Below the pieces are notes generated by a model. The model ran no database searches, was not told the origin of the DNA, and worked only from the letters and a program-made list of their open reading frames with translations. The translations under genes and the position numbers were made by a program. Of a stretch of 64,000 nucleotides of DNA, positions 46,880 to 60,626 are shown piece by piece. Source of the DNA: Arion vulgaris (Eukaryota > Mollusca > Gastropoda > Stylommatophora > Arionidae); assembly GCA_020796225.1 (NCBI GenBank), contig CM036756.1, positions 52,804,363 to 52,868,362 on the forward strand. The letters are read 5' to 3'. Each line of letters opens with the position of its first letter. The stretch's first letter is position 1.

Positions 46880-47330
46880 ACTTTACATAAGACCTGCAAT
46901 CAATTTCTCCAAACCACTCTATCCTCGGCAACCCCTTCAATCTCTTCTATGGAATTGTCCGATATTTCTCGTCTCTTTCAGATAAGTTCGTTTCAGGGTT
47001 TCCCTAGAGCGTCCTTTCTTTCATGAAACATTTGCCTATCACTTCAATGTCTGCTTTTTGATTCTTTTATCATTTCTTCTGAGAGTATATCCAACATATC
47101 TATATCTTCTCGTTCTGAGAGCAATTGTTACTATTGGTTGACCAGACGTTTCTTCGATTTCATCATCATTCCTGAATTTGTGCCATATTATGTTCTCTAT
47201 TTCTTAGCAGATATCTATTTTTCAAAGATATATTCAACTTCTCTTCTACATTTCTAGTTAGTTTCCAACTCTTTCTGACATATGTTAGAATTAATACAGC
47301 TATCTCATGAAAATCTCATAATTGAGTTTC
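46880..47330 (-). pseudogene. LINE ORF2 C-terminal remnant, minus strand
   Basis: Minus-strand pieces in shifting frames: LTYVRKSWKLTRNVEEKLN, IKKADIEVIGKCFMKE-like, then IEEIEGVAEDRVVW. The ending is the same family as 18158-18510 (shared GGATAGAGTGGT and a similar sequence after the stop). Several stops; heavily decayed. Confidence 0.5.
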
Positions 47331-48326
47331 TCAAAACTATAAACCAGCATTACCGTCAAGTTGTTCATGAAATGAGACGGACGTGTCCATGTGTTTCTAC
47401 GATTACTATCGTGCATTAGACAAGTCTGCAACACGTATTAGACTGTCAAGGAGCTGGTACTACAAGGAAACAGATCTGTTGTGACATTCCTGAATCTGTA
47501 GTACAGAGGCTGTCTAATTTGGTTCTATTATGTGCCCAACCGAAAAATGATGAGCTGATCCAGCCTGGGAAGCTGATGATAAACATTATTTTTGTATATT
47601 TCGTTTGAGTTTTCTTGTTCAAATCTTGATTTAAATGTGGCTTTTATACGCTACTTCATAATTTATTGCTGTTTTGTTCTGTATCGGTGCTCTGCATTTT
47701 CTGGCGAGTCGTTCTTCCCCTTCATTTTCTTAATATTCATTTGAATTTTAAAAAACGTATATAATATTTTCCTCTCAGTTTTATATAAGATATGATTTCT
47801 ATTTCTGCGGATCTAGGTTTTTCATATGTAAAGTGAGCTCTAACGAGCGAAACATACAGAATATAATTGAGAAATATTGACCACTTTTCGAGAAGAATCG
47901 ATATAGAATATGTTTCTGAGCTGCTAGAGATTATGCAGTTATAATAATTATTAAAGTAAACATACACATTTTTTCTGCTCTTGTGCACGTCATATTCATA
48001 TTCAGCTGCACATATGACATTTTGTAAGATGGCATTTATTTGAAGTCAGCAATACTCTTATTGTTCAAGTCTTGGCGTTTTATAGTGATGTTGTGTGTGG
48101 TTATATATTCATAATTGGTCTTCTGTTTTTAAAATACAGTTTGATTTATTGCTGTATTAGTTAGATGTACGATGCCAATTCACATTCATATAGTTTTTCT
48201 GTGGGTTTACCATCCTTTAAGTATAAAGCATGTATCATGTATATGGGATATTAGAGGTCCCATTTTAGGTGTGTTTTATAGGAGTATTATCCAAATAGGA
48301 AATGCTAATTTTACAAAGTGCACAGG
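47331..48326. other. Unique AT-rich stretch, no gene seen
   Basis: The 83-aa minus frame 47737-47988 has no recognisable motif. No RNA gene seen. Confidence 0.4.
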
Positions 48327-48447
48327 GACTATCTCAGCATAGCTACATTCTACTGCTGTTTTTTTTCTTCTCTATCTCAGCATAGCTACATTTTACTGCT
48401 GTTTTTTCTTCTTCTTCTTCTTCTTCTTCTTCCTATTCTTCTTCTTA
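48313..48447. repeat. Short duplication next to a (TTC)n tract
   Basis: CTATCTCAGCATAGCTACAT with following TT(C/T)TACTGCTGTTTTTT occurs twice (about 48330-48405), then a TTC run (48407-48447). On the minus strand this would be a (GAA)n tail like those of other retroelements here, but no element body was recognised beyond it. Confidence 0.6.
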
Positions 48448-48795
48448 ACTCCACTTGAAGTATAAGACACCAACACATTTTTATCCAAACAGATCTGTCT
48501 TGAGTAAGACAGCTTAGTTCAATTCTCCCTACCCATCTTGCGTTTAGGATTCAATTTCAGACAACCAGTTTGAAAAAGAAAATGAAGGATTGACTTTATT
48601 GCACCGTGTTTTCTCCGTATTGTTCGGTCCCACTTCCCAGAAATGACACACCACCAGACGAAAACATTGCTGAAAGAACGACATAAGTAACAACAAATTT
48701 TGGAATCTCAGGAAAATGTGCATGGGTTAACAAAAAGGCGCGGTCCGAATTTAAACCCACCGCCGCCCACCGCCGCCGTTGGAAGACAAAGCAGC
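48448..48795. other. Unique stretch with a local GC-rich patch
   Basis: No gene recognised. Positions 48750-48780 hold a GC-rich run (CCCACCGCCGCCCACCGCC) unusual for this AT-rich window, directly before the 50-bp array. The 64-aa plus frame 48700-48894 crosses into the array and is not supported. Confidence 0.4.
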
Positions 48796-51700
48796 AAAAC
48801 TGTCACAAAGCAGCAAACTGCTGAACTCCTTAGTCGTAGAATAACAAAACTGTCACAAAGCAGCAAACTGCTGAACTCCTTAGTCGTAGAATAACAAAAC
48901 TGTCACAAAGCAGCAAACTGCTGAACTCCTTAGTCGTAGAATAACAAAACTGTCACAAAGCAGCAAACTGCTGAACTCCTTAGTCGTAGAATAACAAAAC
49001 TGTCACAAAGCAGCAAACTGCTGAACTCCTTAGTCGTAGAATAACAAAACTGTCACAAAGCAACAAACTGCTGAACTCCTTAGTCGTAGAATAACAAAAC
49101 TGTCACAAAGCAGCAAACTGCTGAACTCCTTAGTCGTAGAATAACAAAACTGTCACAAAGCAGCAAACTGCTGAACTCCTTAGTCGTAGAATAACAAAAC
49201 TGTCACAAAGCAGCAAACTGCTGAACTCCTTAGTCGTAGAATAACAAAACTGTCACAAAGCAACGCAAACTGCCTGAACTCCCTTAGTCGTAGAATAACA
49301 AAACTGTCACAAAGCAGCAAACTGCTGAACTCCTTAGTCGTAGAATAACAAAACTGTCACAAAGCAGCAAACTGCTGAACTCCTTAGTCGTAGAATAACA
49401 AAACTGTCACAAAGCAGCAAACTGCTGAACTCCTTAGTCGTAGAATAACAAAACTGTCACAAAGCAGCAAACTGCTGAACTCCTTAGTCGTAGAATAACA
49501 AAACTGTCACAAAGCAGCAAACTGCTGAACTCCTTAGTCGTAGAATAACAAAACTGTCACAAAGCAGCAAACTGCTGAACTCCTTAGTCGTAGAATAACA
49601 AAACTGTCACAAAGCAGCAAACTGCTGAACTCCTTAGTCGTAGAATAACAAAACTGTCACAAAGCAGCAAACTGCTGAACTCCTTAGTCGTAGAATAACA
49701 AAACTGTCACAAAGCAGCAAACTGCTGAACTCCTTAGTCGTAGAATAACAAAACTGTCACAAAGCAGCAAACTGCTGAACTCCTTAGTCGTAGAATAACA
49801 AAACTGTCACAAAGCAGCAAACTGCTGAACTCCTTAGTCGTAGAATAACAAAACTGTCACAAAGCAGCAAACTGCTGAACTCCTTAGTCGTAGAATAACA
49901 AAACTGTCACAAAGCAGCAAACTGCTGAACTCCTTAGTCGTAGAATAACAAAACTGTCACAAAGCAGCAAACTGCTGAACTCCTTAGTCGTAGAATAACA
50001 AAACTGTCACAAAGCAGCAAACTGCTGAACTCCTTAGTCGTAGAATAACAAAACTGTCACAAAGCAGCAAACTGCTGAACTCCTTAGTCGTAGAATAACA
50101 AAACTGTCACAAAGCAGCAAACTGCTGAACTCCTTAGTCGTAGAATAACAAAACTGTCACAAAGCAGCAAACTGCTGAACTCCTTAGTCGTAGAATAACA
50201 AAACTGTCACAAAGCAGCAAACTGCTGAACTCCTTAGTCGTAGAATAACAAAACTGTCACAAAGCAGCAAACTGCTGAACTCCTTAGTCGTAGAATAACA
50301 AAACTGTCACAAAGCAGCAAACTGCTGAACTCCTTAGTCGTAGAATAACAAAACTGTCACAAAGCAGCAAACTGCTGAACTCCTTAGTCGTAGAATAACA
50401 AAACTGTCACAAAGCAGCAAACTGCTGAACTCCTTAGTCGTAGAATAACAAAACTGTCACAAAGCAGCAAACTGCTGAACTCCTTAGTCGTAGAATAACA
50501 AAACTGTCACAAAGCAGCAAACTGCTGAACTCCTTAGTCGTAGAATAACAAAACTGTCACAAAGCAGCAAACTGCTGAACTCCTTAGTCGTAGAATAACA
50601 AAACTGTCACAAAGCAGCAAACTGCTGAACTCCTTAGTCGTAGAATAACAAAACTGTCACAAAGCAGCAAACTGCTGAACTCCTTAGTCGTAGAATAACA
50701 AAACTGTCACAAAGCAGCAAACTGCTGAACTCCTTAGTCGTAGAATAACAAAACTGTCACAAAGCAGCAAACTGCTGAACTCCTTAGTCGTAGAATAACA
50801 AAACTGTCACAAAGCAGCAAACTGCTGAACTCCTTAGTCGTAGAATAACAAAACTGTCACAAAGCAGCAAACTGCTGAACTCCTTAGTCGTAGAATAACA
50901 AAACTGTCACAAAGCAGCAAACTGCTGAACTCCTTAGTCGTAGAATAACAAAACTGTCACAAAGCAGCAAACTGCTGAACTCCTTAGTCGTAGAATAACA
51001 AAACTGTCACAAAGCAGCAAACTGCTGAACTCCTTAGTCGTAGAATAACAAAACTGTCACAAAGCAGCAAACTGCTGAACTCCTTAGTCGTAGAATAACA
51101 AAACTGTCACAAAGCAGCAAACTGCTGAACTCCTTAGTCGTAGAATAACAAAACTGTCACAAAGCAGCAAACTGCTGAACTCCTTAGTCGTAGAATAACA
51201 AAACTGTCACAAAGCAGCAAACTGCTGAACTCCTTAGTCGTAGAATAACAAAACTGTCACAAAGCAGCAAACTGCTGAACTCCTTAGTCGTAGAATAACA
51301 AAACTGTCACAAAGCAGCAAACTGCTGAACTCCTTAGTCGTAGAATAACAAAACTGTCACAAAGCAGCAAACTGCTGAACTCCTTAGTCGTAGAATAACA
51401 AAACTGTCACAAAGCAGCAAACTGCTGAACTCCTTAGTCGTAGAATAACAAAACTGTCACAAAGCAGCAAACTGCTGAACTCCTTAGTCGTAGAATAACA
51501 AAACTGTCACAAAGCAGCAAACTGCTGAACTCCTTAGTCGTAGAATAACAAAACTGTCACAAAGCAGCAAACTGCTGAACTCCTTAGTCGTAGAATAACA
51601 AAACTGTCACAAAGCAGCAAACTGCTGAACTCCTTAGTCGTAGAATAACAAAACTGTCACAAAGCAGCAAACTGCTGAACTCCTTAGTCGTAGAATAACA

Positions 51701-54700
51701 AAACTGTCACAAAGCAGCAAACTGCTGAACTCCTTAGTCGTAGAATAACAAAACTGTCACAAAGCAGCAAACTGCTGAACTCCTTAGTCGTAGAATAACA
51801 AAACTGTCACAAAGCAGCAAACTGCTGAACTCCTTAGTCGTAGAATAACAAAACTGTCACAAAGCAGCAAACTGCTGAACTCCTTAGTCGTAGAATAACA
51901 AAACTGTCACAAAGCAGCAAACTGCTGAACTCCTTAGTCGTAGAATAACAAAACTGTCACAAAGCAGCAAACTGCTGAACTCCTTAGTCGTAGAATAACA
52001 AAACTGTCACAAAGCAGCAAACTGCTGAACTCCTTAGTCGTAGAATAACAAAACTGTCACAAAGCAGCAAACTGCTGAACTCCTTAGTCGTAGAATAACA
52101 AAACTGTCACAAAGCAGCAAACTGCTGAACTCCTTAGTCGTAGAATAACAAAACTGTCACAAAGCAGCAAACTGCTGAACTCCTTAGTAGTAGAATAACA
52201 AAACTGTCACAAAGCAGCAAACTGCTGAACTCCTTAGTCGTAGAATAACAAAACTGTCACAAAGCAGCAAACTGCTGAACTCCTTAGTCGTAGAATAACA
52301 AAACTGTCACAAAGCAGCAAACTGCTGAACTCCTTAGTCGTAGAATAACAAAACTGTCACAAAGCAGCAAACTGCTGAACTCCTTAGTCGTAGAATAACA
52401 AAACTGTCACAAAGCAGCAAACTGCTGAACTCCTTAGTCGTAGAATAACAAAACTGTCACAAAGCAGCAAACTGCTGAACTCCTTAGTCGTAGAATAACA
52501 AAACTGTCACAAAGCAGCAAACTGCTGAACTCCTTAGTCGTAGAATAACAAAACTGTCACAAAGCAGCAAACTGCTGAACTCCTTAGTCGTAGAATAACA
52601 AAACTGTCACAAAGCAGCAAACTGCTGAACTCCTTAGTCGTAGAATAACAAAACTGTCACAAAGCAGCAAACTGCTGAACTCCTTAGTCGTAGAATAACA
52701 AAACTGTCACAAAGCAGCAAACTGCTGAACTCATTAGTCGTAGAATAACAAAACGTCCAAAGCAGCAAACTGCTGAACTCCTTAGTCGTAGAATAACAAA
52801 ACTGTCACAAAGCAGCAAACTGCTGAACTCCTTAGTCGTAGAATAACAAAACTGTCACAAAGCAGCAAACTGCTGAACTCCTTAGTCGTAGAATAACAAA
52901 ACTGTCACAAAGCAGCAAACTGCTGAACTCCTTAGTCGTAGAATAACAAAACTGTCACAAAGCAGCAAACTGCTGAACTCCTTAGTCGTAGAATAACAAA
53001 ACTGTCACAAAGCAGCAAACTGCTGAACTCCTTAGTCGTAGAATAACAAAACTGTCACAAAGCAGCAAACTGCTGAACTCCTTAGTCGTAGAATAACAAA
53101 ACTGTCACAAAGCAGCAAACTGCTGAACTCCTTAGTCGTAGAATAACAAAACTGTCACAAAGCAGCAAACTGCTGAACTCCTTAGTCGTAGAATAACAAA
53201 ACTGTCACAAAGCAGCAAACTGCTGAACTCCTTAGTCGTAGAATAACAAAACTGTCACAAAGCAGCAAACTGCTGAACTCCTTAGTCGTAGAATAACAAA
53301 ACTGTCACAAAGCAGCAAACTGCTGAACTCCTTAGTCGTAGAATAACAAAACTGTCACAAAGCAGCAAACTGCTGAACTCCTTAGTCGTAGAATAACAAA
53401 ACTGTCACAAAGCAGCAAACTGCTGAACTCCTTAGTCGTAGAATAACAAAACTGTCACAAAGCAGCAAACTGCTGAACTCCTTAGTCGTAGAATAACAAA
53501 ACTGTCACAAAGCAGCAAACTGCTGAACTCCTTAGTCGTAGAATAACAAAACTGTCACAAAGCAGCAAACTGCTGAACTCCTTAGTCGTAGAATAACAAA
53601 ACTGTCACAAAGCAGCAAACTGCTGAACTCCTTAGTCGTAGAATAACAAAACTGTCACAAAGCAGCAAACTGCTGAACTCCTTAGTCGTAGAATAACAAA
53701 ACTGTCACAAAGCAGCAAACTGCTGAACTCCTTAGTCGTAGAATAACAAAACTGTCACAAAGCAGCAAACTGCTGAACTCCTTAGTCGTAGAATAACAAA
53801 ACTGTCACAAAGCAGCAAACTGCTGAACTCCTTAGTCGTAGAATAACAAAACTGTCACAAAGCAGCAAACTGCTGAACTCCTTAGTCGTAGAATAACAAA
53901 ACTGTCACAAAGCAGCAAACTGCTGAACTCCTTAGTCGTAGAATAACAAAACTGTCACAAAGCAGCAAACTGCTGAACTCCTTAGTCGTAGAATAACAAA
54001 ACTGTCACAAAGCAGCAAACTGCTGAACTCCTTAGTCGTAGAATAACAAAACTGTCACAAAGCAGCAAACTGCTGAACTCCTTAGTCGTAGAATAACAAA
54101 ACTGTCACAAAGCAGCAAACTGCTGAACTCCTTAGTCGTAGAATAACAAAACTGTCACAAAGCAGCAAACTGCTGAACTCCTTAGTCGTAGAATAACAAA
54201 ACTGTCACAAAGCAGCAAACTGCTGAACTCCTTAGTCGTAGAATAACAAAACTGTCACAAAGCAGCAAACTGCTGAACTCCTTAGTCGTAGAATAACAAA
54301 ACTGTCACAAAGCAGCAAACTGCTGAACTCCTTAGTCGTAGAATAACAAAACTGTCACAAAGCAGCAAACTGCTGAACTCCTTAGTCGTAGAATAACAAA
54401 ACTGTCACAAAGCAGCAAACTGCTGAACTCCTTAGTCGTAGAATAACAAAACTGTCACAAAGCAGCAAACTGCTGAACTCCTTAGTCGTAGAATAACAAA
54501 ACTGTCACAAAGCAGCAAACTGCTGAACTCCTTAGTCGTAGAATAACAAAACTGTCACAAAGCAGCAAACTGCTGAACTCCTTAGTCGTAGAATAACAAA
54601 ACTGTCACAAAGCAGCAAACTGCTGAACTCCTTAGTCGTAGAATAACAAAACTGTCACAAAGCAGCAAACTGCTGAACTCCTTAGTCGTAGAATAACAAA

Positions 54701-57700
54701 ACTGTCACAAAGCAGCAAACTGCTGAACTCCTTAGTCGTAGAATAACAAAACTGTCACAAAGCAGCAAACTGCTGAACTCCTTAGTCGTAGAATAACAAA
54801 ACTGTCACAAAGCAGCAAACTGCTGAACTCCTTAGTCGTAGAATAACAAAACTGTCACAAAGCAGCAAACTGCTGAACTCCTTAGTCGTAGAATAACAAA
54901 ACTGTCACAAAGCAGCAAACTGCTGAACTCCTTAGTCGTAGAATAACAAAACTGTCACAAAGCAGCAAACTGCTGAACTCCTTAGTCGTAGAATAACAAA
55001 ACTGTCACAAAGCAGCAAACTGCTGAACTCCTTAGTCGTAGAATAACAAAACTGTCACAAAGCAGCAAACTGCTGAACTCCTTAGTCGTAGAATAACAAA
55101 ACTGTCACAAAGCAGCAAACTGCTGAACTCCTTAGTCGTAGAAAACAAAACTGTCACAAAGCAGCAAACTGCTGAACTCCTTAGTCGTAGAATAACAAAA
55201 CTGTCACAAAGCAGCAAACTGCTGAACTCCTTAGTCGTAGAATAACAAAACTGTCACAAAGCAGCAAACTGCTGAACTCCTTAGTCGTAGAATAACAAAA
55301 CTGTCACAAAGCAGCAAACTGCTGAACTCCTTAGTCGTAGAATAACAAAACTGTCACAAAGCAGCAAACTGCTGAACTCCTTAGTCGTAGAATAACAAAA
55401 CTGTCACAAAGCAGCAAACTGCTGAACTCCTTAGTCGTAGAATAACAAAACTGTCACAAAGCAGCAAACTGCTGAACTCCTTAGTCGTAGAATAACAAAA
55501 CTGTCACAAAGCAGCAAACTGCTGAACTCCTTAGTCGTAGAATAACAAAACTGTCACAAAGCAGCAAACTGCTGAACTCCTTAGTCGTAGAATAACAAAA
55601 CTGTCACAAAGCAGCAAACTGCTGAACTCCTTAGTCGTAGAATAACAAAACTGTCACAAAGCAGCAAACTGCTGAACTCCTTAGTCGTAGAATAACAAAA
55701 CTGTCACAAAGCAGCAAACTGCTGAACTCCTTAGTCGTAGAATAACAAAACTGTACAAAGCAGCAAACTGCTGAACTCCTTAGTCGTAGAATAACAAAAC
55801 TGTCACAAAGCAGCAAACTGCTGAACTCCTTAGTCGTAGAATAACAAAACTGTCACAAAGCAGCAAACTGCTGAACTCCTTAGTCGTAGAATAACAAAAC
55901 TGTCACAAAGCAGCAAACTGCTGAACTCCTTAGTCGTAGAATAACAAAACTGTCACAAAGCAGCAAACTGCTGAACTCCTTAGTCGTAGAATAACAAAAC
56001 TGTCACAAAGCAGCAAACTGCTGAACTCCTTAGTCGTAGAATAACAAAACTGTCACAAAGCAGCAAACTGCTGAACTCCTTAGTCGTAGAATAACAAAAC
56101 TGTCACAAAGCAGCAAACTGCTGAACTCCTTAGTCGTAGAATAACAAAACTGTCACAAAGCAGCAAACTGCTGAACTCCTTAGTCGTAGAATAACAAAAC
56201 TGTCACAAAGCAGCAAACTGCTGAACTCCTTAGTCGTAGAATAACAAAACTGTCACAAAGCAGCAAACTGCTGAACTCCTTAGTCGTAGAATAACAAAAC
56301 TGTCACAAAGCAGCAAACTGCTGAACTCATTAGTCGTAGAATAACAAAACTGTCACAAAGCAGCAAACTGCTGAACTCCTTAGTCGTAGAATAACAAAAC
56401 TGTCACAAAGCAGCAAACTGCTGAACTCCTTAGTCGTAGAATAACAAAACTGTCACAAAGCAGCAAACTGCTGAACTCCTTAGTCGTAGAATAACAAAAC
56501 TGTCACAAAGCAGCAAACTGCTGAACTCCTTAGTCGTAGAATAACAAAACTGTCACAAAGCAGCAAACTGCTGAACTCCTTAGTCGTAGAATAACAAAAC
56601 TGTCACAAAGCAGCAAACTGCTGAACTCCTTAGTCGTAGAATAACAAAACTGTCACAAAGCAGCAAACTGCTGAACTCCTTAGTCGTAGAATAACAAAAC
56701 TGTCACAAAGCAGCAAACTGCTGAACTCCTTAGTCGTAGAATAACAAAACTGTCACAAAGCAGCAAACTGCTGAACTCCTTAGTCGTAGAATAACAAAAC
56801 TGTCACAAAGCAGCAAACTGCTGAACTCCTTAGTCGTAGAATAACAAAACTGTCACAAAGCAGCAAACTGCTGAACTCCTTAGTCGTAGAATAACAAAAC
56901 TGTCACAAAGCAGCAAACTGCTGAACTCCTTAGTCGTAGAATAACAAAACTGTCACAAAGCAGCAAACTGCTGAACTCCTTAGTCGTAGAATAACAAAAC
57001 TGTCACAAAGCAGCAAACTGCTGAACTCATTAGTCGTAGAATAACAAAACTGTCACAAAGCAGCAAACTGCTGAACTCCTTAGTCGTAGAATAACAAAAC
57101 TGTCACAAAGCAGCAAACTGCTGAACTCCTTAGTCGTAGAATAACAAAACTGTCACAAAGCAGCAAACTGCTGAACTCCTTAGTCGTAGAATAACAAAAC
57201 TGTCACAAAGCAGCAAACTGCTGAACTCCTTAGTCGTAGAATAACAAAACTGTCACAAAGCAGCAAACTGCTGAACTCCTTAGTCGTAGAATAACAAAAC
57301 TGTCACAAAGCAGCAAACTGCTGAACTCCTTAGTCGTAGAATAACAAAACTGTCACAAAGCAGCAAACTGCTGAACTCCTTAGTCGTAGAATAACAAAAC
57401 TGTCACAAAGCAGCAAACTGCTGAACTCCTTAGTCGTAGAATAACAAAACTGTCACAAAGCAGCAAACTGCTGAACTCCTTAGTCGTAGAATAACAAAAC
57501 TGTCACAAAGCAGCAAACTGCTGAACTCCTTAGTCGTAGAATAACAAAACTGTCACAAAGCAGCAAACTGCTGAACTCCTTAGTCGTAGAATAACAAAAC
57601 TGTCACAAAGCAGCAAACTGCTGAACTCCTTAGTCGTAGAATAACAAAACTGTCACAAAGCAGCAAACTGCTGAACTCCTTAGTCGTAGAATAACAAAAC

Positions 57701-59977
57701 TGTCACAAAGCAGCAAACTGCTGAACTCCTTAGTCGTAGAATAACAAAACTGTCACAAAGCAGCAAACTGCTGAACTCCTTAGTCGTAGAATAACAAAAC
57801 TGTCACAAAGCAGCAAACTGCTGAACTCCTTAGTCGTAGAATAACAAAACTGTCACAAAGCAGCAAACTGCTGAACTCCTTAGTCGTAGAATAACAAAAC
57901 TGTCACAAAGCAGCAAACTGCTGAACTCCTTAGTCGTAGAATAACAAAACTGTCACAAAGCAGCAAACTGCTGAACTCCTTAGTCGTAGAATAACAAAAC
58001 TGTCACAAAGCAGCAAACTGCTGAACTCCTTAGTCGTAGAATAACAAAACTGTCACAAAGCAGCAAACTGCTGAACTCCTTAGTCGTAGAATAACAAAAC
58101 TGTCACAAAGCAGCAAACTGCTGAACTCCTTAGTCGTAGAATAACAAAACTGTCACAAAGCAGCAAACTGCTGAACTCCTTAGTCGTAGAATAACAAAAC
58201 TGTCACAAAGCAGCAAACTGCTGAACTCCTTAGTCGTAGAATAACAAAACTGTCACAAAGCAGCAAACTGCTGAACTCCTTAGTCGTAGAATAACAAAAC
58301 TGTCACAAAGCAGCAAACTGCTGAACTCCTTAGTCGTAGAATAACAAAACTGTCACAAAGCAGCAAACTGCTGAACTCCTTAGTCGTAGAATAACAAAAC
58401 TGTCACAAAGCAGCAAACTGCTGAACTCCTTAGTCGTAGAATAACAAAACTGTCACAAAGCAGCAAACTGCTGAACTCCTTAGTCGTAGAAAACAAAACT
58501 GTCACAAAGCAGCAAACTGCTGAACTCCTTAGTCGTAGAATAACAAAACTGTCACAAAGCAGCAAACTGCTGAACTCCTTAGTCGTAGAATAACAAAACT
58601 GTCACAAAGCAGCAAACTGCTGAACTCCTTAGTCGTAGAATAACAAAACTGTCACAAAGCAGCAAACTGCTGAACTCCTTAGTCGTAGAATAACAAAACT
58701 GTCACAAAGCAGCAAACTGCTGAACTCCTTAGTCGTAGAATAACAAAACTGTCACAAAGCAGCAAACTGCTGAACTCCTTAGTCGTAGAATAACAAAACT
58801 GTCACAAAGCAGCAAACTGCTGAACTCCTTAGTCGTAGAATAACAAAACTGTCACAAAGCAGCAAACTGCTGAACTCCTTAGTCGTAGAATAACAAAACT
58901 GTCACAAAGCAGCAAACTGCTGAACTCCTTAGTCGTAGAATAACAAAACTGTCACAAAGCAGCAAACTGCTGAACTCCTTAGTCGTAGAATAACAAAACT
59001 GTCACAAAGCAGCAACTCTGAACTCCTTAGTCGTAGAATAACAAAACTGTCACAAAGCAGCAAACTGCTGAACTCCTTAGTCGAGAATAACAAAACTGTC
59101 ACAAAGCAGCAAACTGCTGAACTCTTATCTAGAATAACAAACTGTCACAAAGCAGCAAACTGCTGAACTCCTTAGTCGTAGAATAACAAAACTGTCACAA
59201 AGCAGCAAACTGCTGAACTCCTTAGTCGTAGAATAACAAAACTGTCACAAAGCAGCAAACTGCTGAACTCCTTAGTCGTAGAATAACAAACTGTCACAAG
59301 CAGCAAACTGCTGAACTCCTTAGTCGTAGAATAACAAAACTGTCACAAAGCAGCAAACTGCTGAACTCCTTAGTCGTAGAATAACAAAACTGTCACAAAG
59401 CAGCAAACTGCTGAACTCCTTAGTCGTAGAATAACAAACTTCACGCAAAATGCTAACTTTAGTCGTAGAATAACAAAACTGTCAGCAGCAAACTGCACTC
59501 TTAGTCGTAGAATAACAAACTGTCACAAAGCAGCAAACTGCTGAACTCCTAGTCGTAGAATAACAAAACTGTCAAAAGCACAACTGCTGAACTCTTAGTC
59601 GTAGAATAACAAAACTGTCACAAAGCAGCAAACTGCTGAACTCATTAGTCGTAGAATAACAAAACTGTCACAAAGCAGCAAACTGCTGAACTCCTTAGTC
59701 GTAGAATAACAAAACTGTCACAAAGCAACAAACTGCTGAACTCCTTAGTCGTAGAATAACAAAACTGTCACAAAGCAGCAAACTGCTGAACTCCTTAGTC
59801 GTAGAATAACAAAACTGTCACAAATCAGCAAACTGCTGAACTCCTTAGTCGTAGAATAACAAAACTGTCACAAAGCAGCAAACTGCTGAACTCCTTAGTC
59901 GTAGAATAACAAAACTGTCACAAAGCAGCAAACTGCTGAACTCCTTAGTCGTAGAATAACAAAACTGTCACAAAGCA
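48796..59977. repeat. 50-bp satellite array, about 224 near-identical copies
   Basis: The unit is exactly 50 bp (for example 48841-48890): AGAATAACAAAACTGTCACA, AAGCAGCAAACTGCTGAACT, CCTTAGTCGT. Most units are identical; rare variants are CAACAAACTG (49060, 59727), TCATTAGTCG (52731, 56329, 57029, 59640) and GAAAACAAAA (55141, 58489). AGCAG-CAAA-CTGCT gives each unit a 5-bp-stem, 4-nt-loop hairpin. Only 59000-59600 is ragged, with many small deletions. Because 50 is not a multiple of three, long open frames do not form except where a unit has lost bases. Confidence 0.98.
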
Positions 59978-60381
59978 TTTTCAGACCTCATGGTATGAAA
60001 TGCCTGCAATTTCACATTTCTTAACACAAGTGTGCAGGGGGAAGAAGGATTAATTACTTTCCTCTCGTGTGAAACGTCGAGTGTAGGATTGACCCGGTAG
60101 TATCTTATGTTCATCTCGTTAAGCAAACGCTCTATCCATCCCACAGAGACTATTATATATTGCTTTATATCGACCTCAGTATTTGTACCATTATCCCAGA
60201 CACTTGCAACACTTTTCTATAAGCAATATCTCTGTTGCTATTCTATTCATTGTTTAAGATTCACTTTCAGATGTCAGTAATGAATCTATGTAACATTTAA
60301 CAACTCATAGTTCTCGTACCAGAAGGCAAGCATTTGTTTCAAAATATACCATTCATTTTCTGGATTGTTGCATTTCCTGGA
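59978..60381 (-). mobile_element. Possible tRNA-headed SINE on the minus strand
   Basis: Read on the minus strand from 60150: GTCTCTGTGGGATGGATAGA then GCGTTTGC; about 35 nt later comes GGGTCAATCC (60087-60096), in B-box position. The GTCTCTGTGG start matches the SINE head at 6451. The supported part is only 60060-60150; the body toward the 50-bp array is not recognisable, and the rest of this interval (60151-60381) is unique DNA without a gene. Confidence 0.35.
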
Positions 60382-60475
60382 TCTATTCTATTCTATTCTA
60401 TTCTATTCTATATTCTATTCTATTCTATTCTATTCTATTCTATTCTATTCTATTCTATTCTATTCTATTCTATTC
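60382..60475. repeat. (TTCTA)n microsatellite
   Basis: About 18 copies of a TTCTA pentamer with one slipped unit near 60411. Unique flanks. Confidence 0.96.
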
Positions 60476-60626
60476 ATACGAGAAATAACTGTAAATCGTG
60501 GCGTATCCTTTACATGACTACGCTATAAAAAACAGTAAACGAATCGTTGATCTTCTAGGCACCACGTATACGTTCAGTAGTTTGCCATTGCTTTCTGAAA
60601 GGTGAGGTCTATTTTACTGCTCGTAG
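60476..60626. other. Short unique spacer
   Basis: Nothing recognised between the TTCTA tract and the next array. Confidence 0.35.

Noticed and set aside
48796..59977. CRISPR-like or centromeric array of 50-bp units
   Set aside because: No spacers, so not CRISPR. Centromere function cannot be judged from the sequence alone, and no centromere protein box was recognised.
60334..60528. 64-aa frame with repeated FYSIL
   Set aside because: It is a translation of the (TTCTA)n microsatellite.
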